Assembly: GCA_016209595.1 (NCBI GenBank)
Contig: JACQVV010000308.1
Coordinates: 1-35,570 of the forward strand
From: Planctomycetota bacterium
GTDB lineage: Bacteria; Planctomycetota; JACQVV01
Length of the DNA stretch: 35,570 nt
Direction of reading: 5' to 3'
The notes beneath the pieces were generated by a model. It saw nothing but the letters and a program-made list of their open reading frames with translations. It was not told where the DNA came from and did no database searches. Below are positions 16,490-25,503 of the stretch, one piece after another. The position numbers and the translations under genes were made by a program. The first letter of the stretch is position 1. The number at the start of each line of letters is the position of its first letter.

Positions 16490-19400
16490 ATCCTGGCTCC
16501 GGACGCTCGTCCTCACCGCCCTCCTCTCGCTCCTCCTCGCCGCGGGCGGGGCGGCCGCCTGGTTCCTCTTCGGGCCCACGACGCTCTCCGTCGAGTCCAG
16601 TCCGCCGGGCGCGACCGTGAAGCTCGACGGCGAAGCCATCGGGGAGACGCCCCTCGAGGCCTATTCCCTCTGGCCCCCGCGCGCGGTGAGGGTCGAGGTC
16701 GAGAAGGCGGGGCGCGGAAGCGAGGTCCGGCACCTCGCGGCCTCGCCCGGCGTCCGCGTCGAGATGCGCTTCCTTCTTCCGCCCGATCCGCGAGAGCCGG
16801 AGGTGAGCGGCCCCGCCCCGCGGCCCGCCGTCCTCACCGTCGTCTCGTCTCCGCCAGGGGCCGAGGTCATTCTCGACGGCGAGCCGTCAGGAAGGAAGAC
16901 CTCGGAAGAGGGGGAGATCGAGCTCGCGCCAGGCTTCTACACCGTCTCGGTCTCGCTTGAAGGCTACCGCTCGCCCGAACCCGTGAGCGTTCACCTTGAG
17001 CCGGGAGAGCGGGAGCGCATCCACTTCACGCTGGTCCCTTCGACCGGGTATCTGTCGATCGTCTCGGACCCTTCCGGCGCCTCGGTGCGGATCGACGGCC
17101 AGGATGCCGGGCGAACACCAGTCGAGAAGCACCCTCTTGAGGAGGGGGAGCACGAGGTCCTGGTTGCGCTCGAGGGATACCGGACGCGCCTGGAGGAGCG
17201 CTTCTTCGTCCCCGGCGGGAGGCTCAGGCAGCTTTTCGCCCTCCTGGAACCCGTGGCGGGCCGGGTCCGCATCCAGACCGAACCACTCGGGATGCGGGTC
17301 CTTGTATGGGGCACCGGCCGTCCCGGCGAGCGGACCCTTGAAAGCCCCTTCGAAGGGGAGCTCCCCGCCGGCAGCTACCGCGTGCGGATCGAGGACTCGA
17401 CCCACCTCGACCACCTGCCCCTGGAATCCTCGATCGACGTTCTCCCCGACCGGACGAGCGCCTTCCGGTTCCATCCGATTCCCTACTGGAGAGAGGGGTG
17501 GGATTCGCCCGTCGGGGCGCCCCTCTCCGAGCCGCCGGTCCTCGCCGACATTGACCGGGACGGGAACCTGGAAGTCGTGGTGTCCGACCGGGCCGGCCGC
17601 CTCGCCGTCCTCGACTCCCAGGGGGAGCTCCTCGCCCGGTTCGAGATCGGCTCGGGCGCCGCAACGGCCGCCGCGGCCGCCGAGATCGACGGGGACGGTT
17701 ACCTCGACCTCGTCGCCGGGAGCGAGGACGGGAGGCTCGCGATCGTCTCCGGGCGCACCGGCCGCGTGGCGAGGCGCCTGGAGATCCCCGGGGGGGGCGC
17801 GGTCGTCTCCCATCCCGTTCTGGCCGATCTCGACGGCGACCTCGTCCCGGACGCCGTCGTCGCGCACGGGGAATCCGTGAGCGCGTTATCCCTCTTGACC
17901 GGCGAGGTCCTCTGGACGGCGGGCGTCCAGGCGGCGGTAACGGGCGGCCCCGTTCTTCTCGCGGACGCGGGGGGCGACGGTGTCCCCGAGTTCGCCCTGG
18001 CCGCCACCGACGGAAACCTCCGAGTCCTCTCGGGAAGGGACGGGTCGGTCCTCTGGGAGGGCCATGACGGTGAAGAAGGCGTCACGCCCGCTGCCGTCGC
18101 GAGTTCCGCGGGAACCCAGTGGGTCGTGGGGACCGAGGCCGGTGGGACGTTGGCCGCCTACATACCCGCCGACGGGACTCTCGCGTGGTCGGCCGCCATC
18201 CGGCCGGGAGGACCCGGATGCCTCTCGGCGGGGGAGGGATACGTCCTCGTCGCGCGCGGGGCGGAGGGCGTGAGCCGCCTCGACCCGGCGTCCGGCGAGA
18301 TCATCTGGACTTTCGTGCCCCCTTCGGGGCCGGCTTCCCCCTTCCTCGTCGCCCCCGTCCTTGCCGATGCGGACGGCGACGGCGACCCGGACGTTCTCGC
18401 GGCGACCGCCCCGGGCGACCTCTACGCCCTTGACGGCGAGAGCGGCGAGCGAATCTGGTCGCTCTCGGCCCGTGGCGGGCTCGCCGCGCCCGCGGCCGCC
18501 GCTGATCTCGACGGCGACGGGCTCCTCGACGTCGTCCTCGCCTCGGCGGCGGGCTGGGCCTACGCGAGACCCGTCGAGCCCCTCGGCGGCCACCGCGTCT
18601 TCGCCACCGGAGTTCCCACCGGCGGGGAGGGGATAACCCTCGCCGGCCTCTTCGTCTTCGGAGCTCGCGACGGGCAGGTCCGGGCGATCGACGCCCTGAC
18701 GGGCGAGGAACGCTGGACCCTCTCGACCGGCGGGGAGGTCTACGCCGCTCCGCTCCCCGCGGGCGACTTTCTTGCAATCGGTTCGTTCGACCGCGTCCTC
18801 CGGCTCGTCCGGCCCGAAGATGGAAGCGTCGTCTGGGAACGGGAACAGGTCGGGCGGATCTACGGCCTCGCGTCCCCAGGAGACGTGAACGGTGACACGG
18901 ACTCGGATGTGATCGTCGTCACCGACGAGGGGGTCGTTTCGGCGCGCGACGGATCGACCGGCGGCGAGATATGGACCTGGCGTGCGGGCTCTCCCGTCCG
19001 CGCCGCTCCGGCCTTCGCGCCCGCGAGCGACACGGTCCCCGGCCTCGTGGTCTTCGGGAGCGAGGGGGGGAGGCTTGTCGCGCTCCGGGCAGCTTCCGGC
19101 GAAGCGCACTGGCAGGTCGACGTGGGAGAGCCCGTCGAGGCGACGCCGGTGTTCGTAGAAATCGGCGGGACCCCCGAGGTCGTCTTCGCCACCCGAGGAG
19201 GGCGCGTCGCGAGCCGGATCCTCGCCGACGGCGGCGCCGGCGGCGTCGAGTTCCGCGCGCCGGACGCCGTGACGGGGCGGCCCGCCGTGGTCCGAAATCC
19301 CCGCGCCCTCCTCGTCGCCGGCGCCGGCGATGGATCGCTCCTCGCCTGGAACCTCGAAGGGAAGGCGCCCGCCTGGCGCACCGCGCCTGGAGGTCCCATT

Positions 19401-20153
19401 GTCGCCGGCCCGGCCGTCGTGGAGGAGGGAGCGGGCGACGGGGAGGACCTCCTCCTCGTGCCCGACCGCGAGGGGCGCGTCCACCTTGTCGGGGCGAACG
19501 ACGGCCGGATCCTCGGCAGCCATCCCGTCCCGCCCGGCGTCGTCGCGACGCCTCACCCCCTCCCGGGCGGAACCCAGGCCCTCGTTCTCGCGGCGGACGG
19601 AGCGGTGCACCTCTTTCCGATTCGCCGCCCTCTTCCCGGCGCGGGAGCCGACACGTCCGCTCTGCCCTTCACCCGCGACGAGCTTCGCCGTCGCGGCATC
19701 GCGGGAATCGCCGGGACGCGCGAGGAGGCCGCCCGCGATCTCGCCCGCGCGATCGCCGCGGGCGCTGTCGATCCCGCGGCCGTCGCCGCGCTCGCCGCGA
19801 CGGACCCCGCGTCCCTCCGCGCGGCCCTTGTCGAGGCGGCCCTGAAGAACGTCCCCCTCGAACGGCTCCTCGTCTCGATCGTTCTCTCCGGCGGAAAGAT
19901 CGATCACCCCGGCCCCCTCGTCGCCGTGCCCCTCCTGGGTCCCTATCTAGCCGGCCGGTTCGACGAGGTCGCCGCCGTCGCCGAGACGCTCCTGGAAGAC
20001 GACCCCGCCGACCCCGACCGGCTCCTCGCCCTGGCCCTTTGCCGCGCCGCCCAGGGCCGGACCGGCGAGGCTGTTGCCCTCGCGCGCGGCGTCACGGCGC
20101 CCTCGCCCGAGTCGCGGGAGCTCCTGGAGGAATGGTCGCGTAGTCTTCGCTGA
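16452..20153 (+). CDS. PEGA-domain and FG-GAP/PQQ-like beta-propeller membrane protein
   Basis: Large envelope protein (1233 residues from ATG 16452; TTG 16467 is an equally plausible start) anchored by one N-terminal helix (about 17-40), the rest outside the cytoplasm. Three clear PEGA domains and one degenerate one follow (about 43-95, 120-185, 195-260, 270-340; V-x-S-x-P-P-G-A-x-V-x-L-D-G pattern). The centre (about 350-1065) repeats the calcium-binding D-x-D-G-D-G-x-x-D motif and W-x-L/D-G-x-T-G-E blades of FG-GAP/VCBS and PQQ-like propellers. A C-terminal Ala-rich helical part (about 1075-1233) looks TPR-like. PEGA domains are linked to surface-layer and cell-wall binding, so a surface scaffold is likely. 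No enzyme motif is seen. Confidence 0.85.
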   Translation: MWRPRLARSKARRSWLRTLVLTALLSLLLAAGGAAAWFLFGPTTLSVESSPPGATVKLDGEAIGETPLEAYSLWPPRAVRVEVEKAGRGSEVRHLAASPGVRVEMRFLLPPDPREPEVSGPAPRPAVLTVVSSPPGAEVILDGEPSGRKTSEEGEIELAPGFYTVSVSLEGYRSPEPVSVHLEPGERERIHFTLVPSTGYLSIVSDPSGASVRIDGQDAGRTPVEKHPLEEGEHEVLVALEGYRTRLEERFFVPGGRLRQLFALLEPVAGRVRIQTEPLGMRVLVWGTGRPGERTLESPFEGELPAGSYRVRIEDSTHLDHLPLESSIDVLPDRTSAFRFHPIPYWREGWDSPVGAPLSEPPVLADIDRDGNLEVVVSDRAGRLAVLDSQGELLARFEIGSGAATAAAAAEIDGDGYLDLVAGSEDGRLAIVSGRTGRVARRLEIPGGGAVVSHPVLADLDGDLVPDAVVAHGESVSALSLLTGEVLWTAGVQAAVTGGPVLLADAGGDGVPEFALAATDGNLRVLSGRDGSVLWEGHDGEEGVTPAAVASSAGTQWVVGTEAGGTLAAYIPADGTLAWSAAIRPGGPGCLSAGEGYVLVARGAEGVSRLDPASGEIIWTFVPPSGPASPFLVAPVLADADGDGDPDVLAATAPGDLYALDGESGERIWSLSARGGLAAPAAAADLDGDGLLDVVLASAAGWAYARPVEPLGGHRVFATGVPTGGEGITLAGLFVFGARDGQVRAIDALTGEERWTLSTGGEVYAAPLPAGDFLAIGSFDRVLRLVRPEDGSVVWEREQVGRIYGLASPGDVNGDTDSDVIVVTDEGVVSARDGSTGGEIWTWRAGSPVRAAPAFAPASDTVPGLVVFGSEGGRLVALRAASGEAHWQVDVGEPVEATPVFVEIGGTPEVVFATRGGRVASRILADGGAGGVEFRAPDAVTGRPAVVRNPRALLVAGAGDGSLLAWNLEGKAPAWRTAPGGPIVAGPAVVEEGAGDGEDLLLVPDREGRVHLVGANDGRILGSHPVPPGVVATPHPLPGGTQALVLAADGAVHLFPIRRPLPGAGADTSALPFTRDELRRRGIAGIAGTREEAARDLARAIAAGAVDPAAVAALAATDPASLRAALVEAALKNVPLERLLVSIVLSGGKIDHPGPLVAVPLLGPYLAGRFDEVAAVAETLLEDDPADPDRLLALALCRAAQGRTGEAVALARGVTAPSPESRELLEEWSRSLR

Positions 20154-20195
20154 CCCGCCTCTCTCGTGGCCCGTCAAAAAAGTGCAATTCTCCTC

Positions 20196-20224
20196 TTGAC
20201 GCGCCTCTGGGTGGTCGCTACGTT
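20196..20224 (+). promoter_or_regulatory. Possible promoter before the TTCC-repeat gene
   Basis: TTGACG (20196-20201) and TACGTT (20219-20224) are spaced by 17 bases, 38 bases before the ATG at 20262. Confidence 0.45.
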
Positions 20225-20265
20225 ACTACGCATCAAGCGAATCCTTCCTGGAGGGTTCCCGATGC

Positions 20266-21534
20266 GTGTTCCTTCCTTCCTTCCTTCCTTCCCGGTGCTG
20301 TAGCTTCGGTCTAGCCTCCGTTCTTCTCACCGCCTCCGCCGCGTACGGTCAGGCTTTGTCGTCCAGCGGCCACTTCAACCACGGCGCGCTGGAGATGGGC
20401 CTTCCAAACGAAGGCTTCATCTGCGCGCGCATGCCCGAGGACGCTCGCAAGACCGATCCCATCCCCGATAGTGAGTGGTTCCAGGGTTCGGTCGCGGTCG
20501 CTGACTACTCCAAACCGGGAGGCGACCTCACCGGCTGGACTGTCACGTTCAGGGCCTTGCTCGATGGCAACGGGGACAACACGTTCCTCATCGAGGACCC
20601 TCGCACGCGCCGCCTCACCGATGTGCTCGAGATGCCTGTCGCCGCGACCGGTGCGTTCGATGTGCATCTCGTGTCCACCGACTTGATGGGCACGAGCCCG
20701 TTCGTGATGGAGCTGACACTGCCCGAGGGCGGCGCCGCAATCGAGGTGTTCCGTGGGCCTGTCCACAGCTTCGTCCTGGACCCGCAATATACCATCGAGA
20801 CCGACTTCGAGCCGGGAAGGATCTTCCCTAAGGACACCGATCTCTCCAAGTACGTCACCTATACGGAGGGACCGCGCGGGGATCGCGACCGCTTCGAGCC
20901 CATGAGCCCAGCGGCGGCGCTCACGCTCTCCCTGACGCCCAGGACCACAGCGGACGAGGTGGATATCCGCGTCGCACTGGTCCACTCGTTTGCCCTGCAC
21001 GACATCGACTTCCGGAACGACACGGCCCGCGACCTCTGGGGGCGACAGGTGACCTGGATCGAGTTCGTCTTCGCGGCCGAACATGAGGTGACCGTCCTGA
21101 CGTTGATCGGAGGCCTGAGACCCGATGCGGGCGAAGATGCAGATCTTAGCGTCTCGATCTCGGTGAGCGCCCTCCACGACCTTGACGCCTACCTTGATCC
21201 CGTGCGAGAGCGGGCGAACCTCTTCCAGTGGTACTGGGTGCGCCTTGAAGACAGTTTCCTATACCAGGTGACGCCGTGGGCGGGGTTCGACCTACTGCGC
21301 CACCCGACGCCACCGCTCCAGACGGACACGCGGCGCCTGGCGGACGTGGTCCTGCGCAGGACGATCAAACACTTCATGGTTCGGGACGATCCGCAGGTCA
21401 CCCCGTTCCGCTACGAGGCGAAACTCGATGCGCACTTCGAGGGCGAGGACGCACACTATCTCGGCGTCGTGAGGACATCCCGTCTAGTGGTCAGGATCGT
21501 ACCCTTCTGTTTCTGGTGGGGCTATTATCGTTGA
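20266..21534 (+). CDS. Secreted protein of unknown function with repeat-interrupted start
   Basis: 422 residues from GTG 20266. A signal peptide (hydrophobic G-L-A-S-V-L-L-T-A-S-A, cleavage likely after A-Y-G) marks export. The mature protein is strand-rich and acidic, with no domain I can name; it ends W-W-G-Y-Y-R. The ribosome binding site GGAGGG (20250-20255) is 6 bases from ATG 20262 and 10 from GTG 20266. The ATG is out of frame because of the (TTCC)6 tract, while the GTG is in frame. The next gene starts at the stop codon (TTGA), so the two are coupled. Possibly phase variable. Confidence 0.75.
   Translation: MFLPSFLPSRCCSFGLASVLLTASAAYGQALSSSGHFNHGALEMGLPNEGFICARMPEDARKTDPIPDSEWFQGSVAVADYSKPGGDLTGWTVTFRALLDGNGDNTFLIEDPRTRRLTDVLEMPVAATGAFDVHLVSTDLMGTSPFVMELTLPEGGAAIEVFRGPVHSFVLDPQYTIETDFEPGRIFPKDTDLSKYVTYTEGPRGDRDRFEPMSPAAALTLSLTPRTTADEVDIRVALVHSFALHDIDFRNDTARDLWGRQVTWIEFVFAAEHEVTVLTLIGGLRPDAGEDADLSVSISVSALHDLDAYLDPVRERANLFQWYWVRLEDSFLYQVTPWAGFDLLRHPTPPLQTDTRRLADVVLRRTIKHFMVRDDPQVTPFRYEAKLDAHFEGEDAHYLGVVRTSRLVVRIVPFCFWWGYYR
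20269..20292 (+). repeat. (TTCC)6 tetranucleotide repeat in the gene start
   Basis: Six exact TTCC units lie inside the first codons of the secreted-protein gene. Four-base units shift the reading frame when gained or lost, the arrangement used by known phase-variable genes. With six units the ATG at 20262 runs into TAG at 20301. With five units it would be in frame with the long open reading frame. Confidence 0.9.
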
Positions 21535-23717
21535 AGCCATCCGCCCGCATCCGTGTTGCCGGAGCCTCCGCGCTAGTCGCTCTCGGCGCCGCGGCTCTCC
21601 TCTACGCATGGCATGTTGCCCGGCCCCGCGAGATCGACGTGGTAGATCCTCCTTCGGTTCCTCCCGGCGCTGGAGTGGGTCGGGAGGAGGGACCTGCGAG
21701 GGAGGAGATAGCCGTTCATCCGGCTCGCCGGCCGCCCCATCACCTCGACGATGTCGATGGGCTCCAGTTCGCGACGGACTTGAGCTTCGAGACGTACTGG
21801 TTCGCCGCGGGCGTCCGGAGCGAGCTTGGGGAAGGAGACTGGCATTTCGCGAGCCGGCTCTCATGGAACGGCACCCGAGGCCAGGCTGGCCTGGAGATCC
21901 TCGACGCCGGGGGCACCGGGCCGTCCGCCGGGGGCGCGGCAGCGGTCGCGGACTCCAGGGGCACGACGCTTGGCTTTCGCCTGGACCGGGACGGACGAAT
22001 GGCCGGGTTCGCGCTGGCGCCCGAGAGGTCTGACAAGACAGCTTCGATCGTTCGCGCGCTCGCGCGGCTGCACGTCCCCGTCGTCTTTTCCGAGGGCGGT
22101 CGAACCACCTGGACGTTTGCATCAGATCTAGACGATTCCCTCCTGGCCGCGGTCCATTCGAGGTGGAGCCCATCGGCAGGCGCCTCCCTCGCCAGCCCGG
22201 GCTCGATGGTCGTCAGGGCGACGTGGGGGTCGTGCCAACCCACGGGCTCTCAGGATTCGTACGGGGCCGGGTGGCCGCTCCTGGAGATCGAACACTTCAC
22301 TGCCGTGGCGCTCGACGCAGGGGGCGCGTCGAGGATCTACCGGGGTTCGTTCCTCTTGGGGCCCGATGGGTTCCCCGTGGCTGGCGAGGCCTGGTATGCC
22401 GAGGTGACGAGGAGCACGCGCATCACGCACGTTGGGATCGACGCTCGCGCGTGGATCGTTCGGAGAGGCTTCGACGCTCGGGGGATCCGGGAGACTCTCG
22501 AAGCCCGGGCGGCGGGGGCCAGAGAACGGCTCCTGGCGAACCTGCCGGCCGTGGACGCTCCTCCGCCGGAGGAGATGTTCGCCGAGGACGACCGTGCGCT
22601 CGAACCGCCTCCCGAGATCTTCCCCATCGCCATAGTCACGGACACCGTCGCGGACATCCTGGCTGTTTTCGAAGAAGTCTGGCCGAGAATCCAGGATCCG
22701 GAGTTCCGGGGGGTCCTCAGGGAACTTGCCCGGGTCGCCGCAGGGGATCCCGCTGTGCTCGACCGGCTGCTCCAGATCGCCGAGGCCCAAGGGGATCTAC
22801 CACAACGGAAACTCGCCGTCATCGTCCTGGGCCTTACGGAGCGCCAGGATGTCCGTCTGAAGCTCTTCGACCTCGCCGAAGACCCCGACGAGGAGCTCGC
22901 TCTCCGGGAGCTCGCGATGGACTGCGTGTTCGCTAAACGTGATTCCGGGCTTGTTGCTATCGGCGAGGACAGGCTCCAACCGGGCACACAACCCGTTGGG
23001 GACCCCGTCATTCTCGACCGGGCGATTCGTGCCACGCAGCGCTCGGATCTTCCAAAGGCCGTTCTCCTCCAGGCACTCGCGGGCCTCTCGGCCGCTCAGG
23101 AGCTCAGCAGCGAAGGAGTGGACAACCGCGCCTCCCGCAGGCTCCGCGAGGCGTTCGAGTCCATGGATGATGCCGAACTGAAGCGGCAGATCGTCGCTTC
23201 GCTCGCAAGCTTCCCGTCGCGCGAGAACGTCTCGTTCCTGGTCGAGTTCTATCGGTCCCACGCGGGCACGCCGCTCGCGACGGAGGTCGCCCGGCACATG
23301 AATGCGGGGATCGTCAACAACGCCGAGCTCAGGGACTGGATGAGCGAGGTCATCCTCGAACTTGCCGGATCGGCAGCGCGTCCCAGGGACGCCGAGCAAT
23401 TCCTGGGAAAAGTCGCCCACACTCCGGCCACGAACGCGAGGATTCTCGCTCTGGCCCGAGACGGCATTCTACAGCCGGCCCAGCCCGGGGAGAACTCGAA
23501 CGAGTTCTATCAGGTGCGTGAGGGCATGGTCTCGGTGCTCTCGGGTTTCGCGACCGATGAGGAGTTCGCGCCGAAGTCGCGTGCGATCCTCGCCGATCTG
23601 AGAGAGCGGATGGCTGGTGACCCGCGCATGGCTCAGCGACTCGATTCCGCGCTGGCTTTCGTTGACCGGACTATTGAAAGGATGCGGCCGCACTGGGAGC
23701 GCACGCGGGGCCGCTAG
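21531..23717 (+). CDS. Membrane-anchored protein with C-terminal helical repeats, unknown function
   Basis: 728 residues. TTG 21531 overlaps the previous TGA as TTGA, with GGTGGGG upstream, and gives an N-terminal signal anchor (about 8-28) that a later start would lose. A Pro-rich linker is followed by a strand-rich region (about 60-340) and a helical region (about 360-728) with HEAT-like R-x-L-A-x-x-A-x-G-D-P spacing. No catalytic motif is seen. Coupled to the secreted protein before it, so the two probably work together at the cell surface. No known family recognised. Confidence 0.75.
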   Translation: MKPSARIRVAGASALVALGAAALLYAWHVARPREIDVVDPPSVPPGAGVGREEGPAREEIAVHPARRPPHHLDDVDGLQFATDLSFETYWFAAGVRSELGEGDWHFASRLSWNGTRGQAGLEILDAGGTGPSAGGAAAVADSRGTTLGFRLDRDGRMAGFALAPERSDKTASIVRALARLHVPVVFSEGGRTTWTFASDLDDSLLAAVHSRWSPSAGASLASPGSMVVRATWGSCQPTGSQDSYGAGWPLLEIEHFTAVALDAGGASRIYRGSFLLGPDGFPVAGEAWYAEVTRSTRITHVGIDARAWIVRRGFDARGIRETLEARAAGARERLLANLPAVDAPPPEEMFAEDDRALEPPPEIFPIAIVTDTVADILAVFEEVWPRIQDPEFRGVLRELARVAAGDPAVLDRLLQIAEAQGDLPQRKLAVIVLGLTERQDVRLKLFDLAEDPDEELALRELAMDCVFAKRDSGLVAIGEDRLQPGTQPVGDPVILDRAIRATQRSDLPKAVLLQALAGLSAAQELSSEGVDNRASRRLREAFESMDDAELKRQIVASLASFPSRENVSFLVEFYRSHAGTPLATEVARHMNAGIVNNAELRDWMSEVILELAGSAARPRDAEQFLGKVAHTPATNARILALARDGILQPAQPGENSNEFYQVREGMVSVLSGFATDEEFAPKSRAILADLRERMAGDPRMAQRLDSALAFVDRTIERMRPHWERTRGR

Positions 23718-23743
23718 ACCGAGAATCTGCTGGGAGACTGACA

Positions 23744-24406
23744 ATGGCTCAGATGCTCTACGAGGACGATTCCAGTCAGAGGCACCTTGACCTCGTCCGG
23801 CGCCACCAGAGGCGGTGCCGGAAGACGAAGGGTGCGGCCGGCTACGCGTCGAAGATCGAGCCCGCGCGGGCGGCGCTCGAAGAGAAAGTCGCCGCCACCC
23901 GGCGAAAGCGCGAGGCCGAGGAGGACGCCGGGGACGACCATGGGCTCGCCGACGAGCTCCAGGACGACAATGTGACGACCGTGTGGGATCGTGCCGGCGA
24001 GTTCGACCGCGACAATCCCGGAGCGGGAATGCAGGCGAAGCTCTTCCCGAGCGGAAGGAGAACCGACGTCACCGAGGCGAACATCTGGATCGAACCCGAC
24101 GAGGTGGACAAGATTGTGAGCGTGCTCGCGGGCCTCCCGGAGGACCACCCCCTCCGGCCCCTCGCCGAGCCGCTCGGCGAGGCAGCCCAGGGGAGCCGCG
24201 CGGCGGGCGAAGGGGTCGGGAAAGCCCTTCGGCAGCGGAAGCTCGCCGAGGGGGACGAGGAGCTCGCGGCGGCGGACGTCCGGCGGGCCTACGAGAGGAA
24301 CTACCTCAACGCCCGCGATGTGCTGGGGAGAAAGGTGGCCGAGCGGCTCTTCGTGAAGAACAAGCGCCGGGCGAAGAAAAAGGGGTCCGAGGGTCCCGCG
24401 CAGTAG
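23744..24406 (+). CDS. Charged helical protein of unknown function
   Basis: 220 residues, no signal peptide or membrane segment, very rich in Glu, Arg and Ala, ending K-N-K-R-R-A-K-K-K. Short motif W-I-E-P-D-E-V-D-K-I (about 115-124) is the only distinctive part. GGGAG lies just before ATG 23744; a second ATG at 23753 is possible. Its end overlaps the minus-strand PIN-domain open frame by about 100 bases and is followed directly by the 42-bp tandem repeat, whose reading frame on this strand is different. I do not recognise the family. Confidence 0.6.
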   Translation: MAQMLYEDDSSQRHLDLVRRHQRRCRKTKGAAGYASKIEPARAALEEKVAATRRKREAEEDAGDDHGLADELQDDNVTTVWDRAGEFDRDNPGAGMQAKLFPSGRRTDVTEANIWIEPDEVDKIVSVLAGLPEDHPLRPLAEPLGEAAQGSRAAGEGVGKALRQRKLAEGDEELAAADVRRAYERNYLNARDVLGRKVAERLFVKNKRRAKKKGSEGPAQ

Positions 24407-25211
24407 CGGCGGAGCCGAAAAAGGCCCGGGAGGACTTTCCGAAGGAGCTCCGGGGAGGACGGGAGCCTCCGGGAATACTTCCGGGAGGGGTAGGCGGCCC
24501 GCCAGCCGTGCCGGGACGCGCGCCAGGCAGGGCGGGGTGGGGCCGCCCCGGGCTGGGACGTTTTCCGGAGCTGTCCGGACCCCCACTGCGCGCGTCGGAG
24601 ATCTTTCCCGAGCGCCCGTGGCCCCCGCCGCGCCTCGCGGAAACCTTTCCGGAAGCGCTCCGGCCCCCTGGGATGCCTCCGGAAAGTGTTCGGCGAGAGG
24701 CAAGGGGTCCCAGACTCCTGCTGGCGCGCTTTCCGGCGCCTTTTCGTCCCCCGGTGGACGCGCCGGAACGTTCCGGCCACCCTACGACCTGGAGCCCGTG
24801 TGCCAATGCCGCCTGGGCCACGCGCCCGTCATGCGTCGCCACGACGAGCTCCCGGTCGGGGTTGGCTTCCTGCCAGATGAGGGCGGTGGCTATGTGGATG
24901 GCGTCGAGCGAGCGCACGAGCCCGCCGCCGGGCAGCGGAGGAAAGGGTCCGGCCGCGCGCCTGCGCACCGCCTGCGTGATCGCAACACGGCGCACGCGCT
25001 GCAGGAGCTCGCGCGCGCCGTCGAGTGCGAGCTCCAGGTCCTGGGCGTCGATCCGGCGCTCGTGGTGGGCCCGTCGGAGCGCGCGACCGACCTCGACCTC
25101 GACGAGGGCACTCGCGACGGGGGCCCTCGCGGTCGCCATCTCCGGGAGCGGCTCCGGCTCCCCGATGAGGTAGCGCACGAGGACCGAGGACTCGAGAAAG
25201 AGTTCGGTCAC
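24306..25211 (-). CDS. VapC-like PIN-domain toxin with repeat-derived extension
   Basis: PIN-domain ribonuclease, toxin of a toxin-antitoxin pair. PIN core in residues 1-145 (about 24777-25211): L-F-L-E-S-S-V-L-V, where the usual first Asp is Glu (E7); acidic E38/E40 in the second helix; S-L-D-A-I-H-I-A (D103); A-T-H-D-G-R (D128). GTG 25211 is 4 bases after the antitoxin stop, with GGAAGGA upstream. A normal VapC would end near residue 145. Here the frame has lost its stop and runs 155 residues more through the 42-bp tandem repeat and over the end of the opposite gene. The extension may be disordered or untranslated in practice. Confidence 0.75.
   Translation of the reverse strand: MTELFLESSVLVRYLIGEPEPLPEMATARAPVASALVEVEVGRALRRAHHERRIDAQDLELALDGARELLQRVRRVAITQAVRRRAAGPFPPLPGGGLVRSLDAIHIATALIWQEANPDRELVVATHDGRVAQAALAHGLQVVGWPERSGASTGGRKGAGKRASRSLGPLASRRTLSGGIPGGRSASGKVSARRGGGHGRSGKISDARSGGPDSSGKRPSPGRPHPALPGARPGTAGGPPTPPGSIPGGSRPPRSSFGKSSRAFFGSAATARDPRTPFSSPGACSSRRAARPPFSPAHRGR
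24431..24780. repeat. 42-bp degenerate tandem repeat
   Basis: A TTTCC/TTCCGG core recurs with exact 42-base spacing: its final C falls at 24440, 24482, 24566, 24608, 24650 and 24734. Weaker matches lie at 24524 and 24692, and a last one near 24774. That gives about eight units. As 42 is a multiple of three, every frame is periodic (14 residues); the plus frame shows F-P-E-x and P-P repeats. Units have diverged strongly outside the core. It lies between the 23744 gene and the PIN core. Confidence 0.8.
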
Positions 25212-25215
25212 AAGT

Positions 25216-25503
25216 TCAGTCCTTCCGTTCGGCGTCCAGAATCCGGCGAAGCGCCGCCGCGGACACGCGCTTCTTGAGACGCGGCCGAGGAACCGCGCCC
25301 AGTGGTTCGCGGACGAGCGGCTCCCGCACTCGGAGCCCGCGGCCCTCGCCCTCCGCCGGCACGAGGCGGGCGATGGGCTGGCCGTGCGAGGTGACGGTCA
25401 CCTCTAATCCTTCTCGCGCCGCCCGGAGGTATTCCGAGAGGCGCGCCTTCAGCTCGCGGACGGACACCTCGTTCTGCGCGGTCCGGGTCTTTCGGCGAAT
25501 CAT
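25216..25503 (-). CDS. Phd/YefM-type antitoxin
   Basis: 95 residues. The N-terminal half carries the Phd/YefM DNA-binding pattern V-S-V-R-E-L-K-A-R-L-S-E-Y-L (about 13-26), then V-T-V-T-S-H-G-Q-P-I-A-R-L-V-P (about 39-53), the characteristic end of this fold. The C-terminal part, Arg-rich, would wrap the toxin. ATG at 25503 is preferred; an upstream GTG is in frame. The toxin gene starts 4 bases after the stop. Such antitoxins repress their own promoter, so the operon is probably self-regulated. Confidence 0.85.
   Translation of the reverse strand: MIRRKTRTAQNEVSVRELKARLSEYLRAAREGLEVTVTSHGQPIARLVPAEGEGRGLRVREPLVREPLGAVPRPRLKKRVSAAALRRILDAERKD

Noticed and set aside
17886..19907. Minus-strand open frame of 673 codons inside the propeller gene
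   Set aside because: Shadow of the GC-rich repeat gene; composition is Arg/Gly/Asp noise with no motif.
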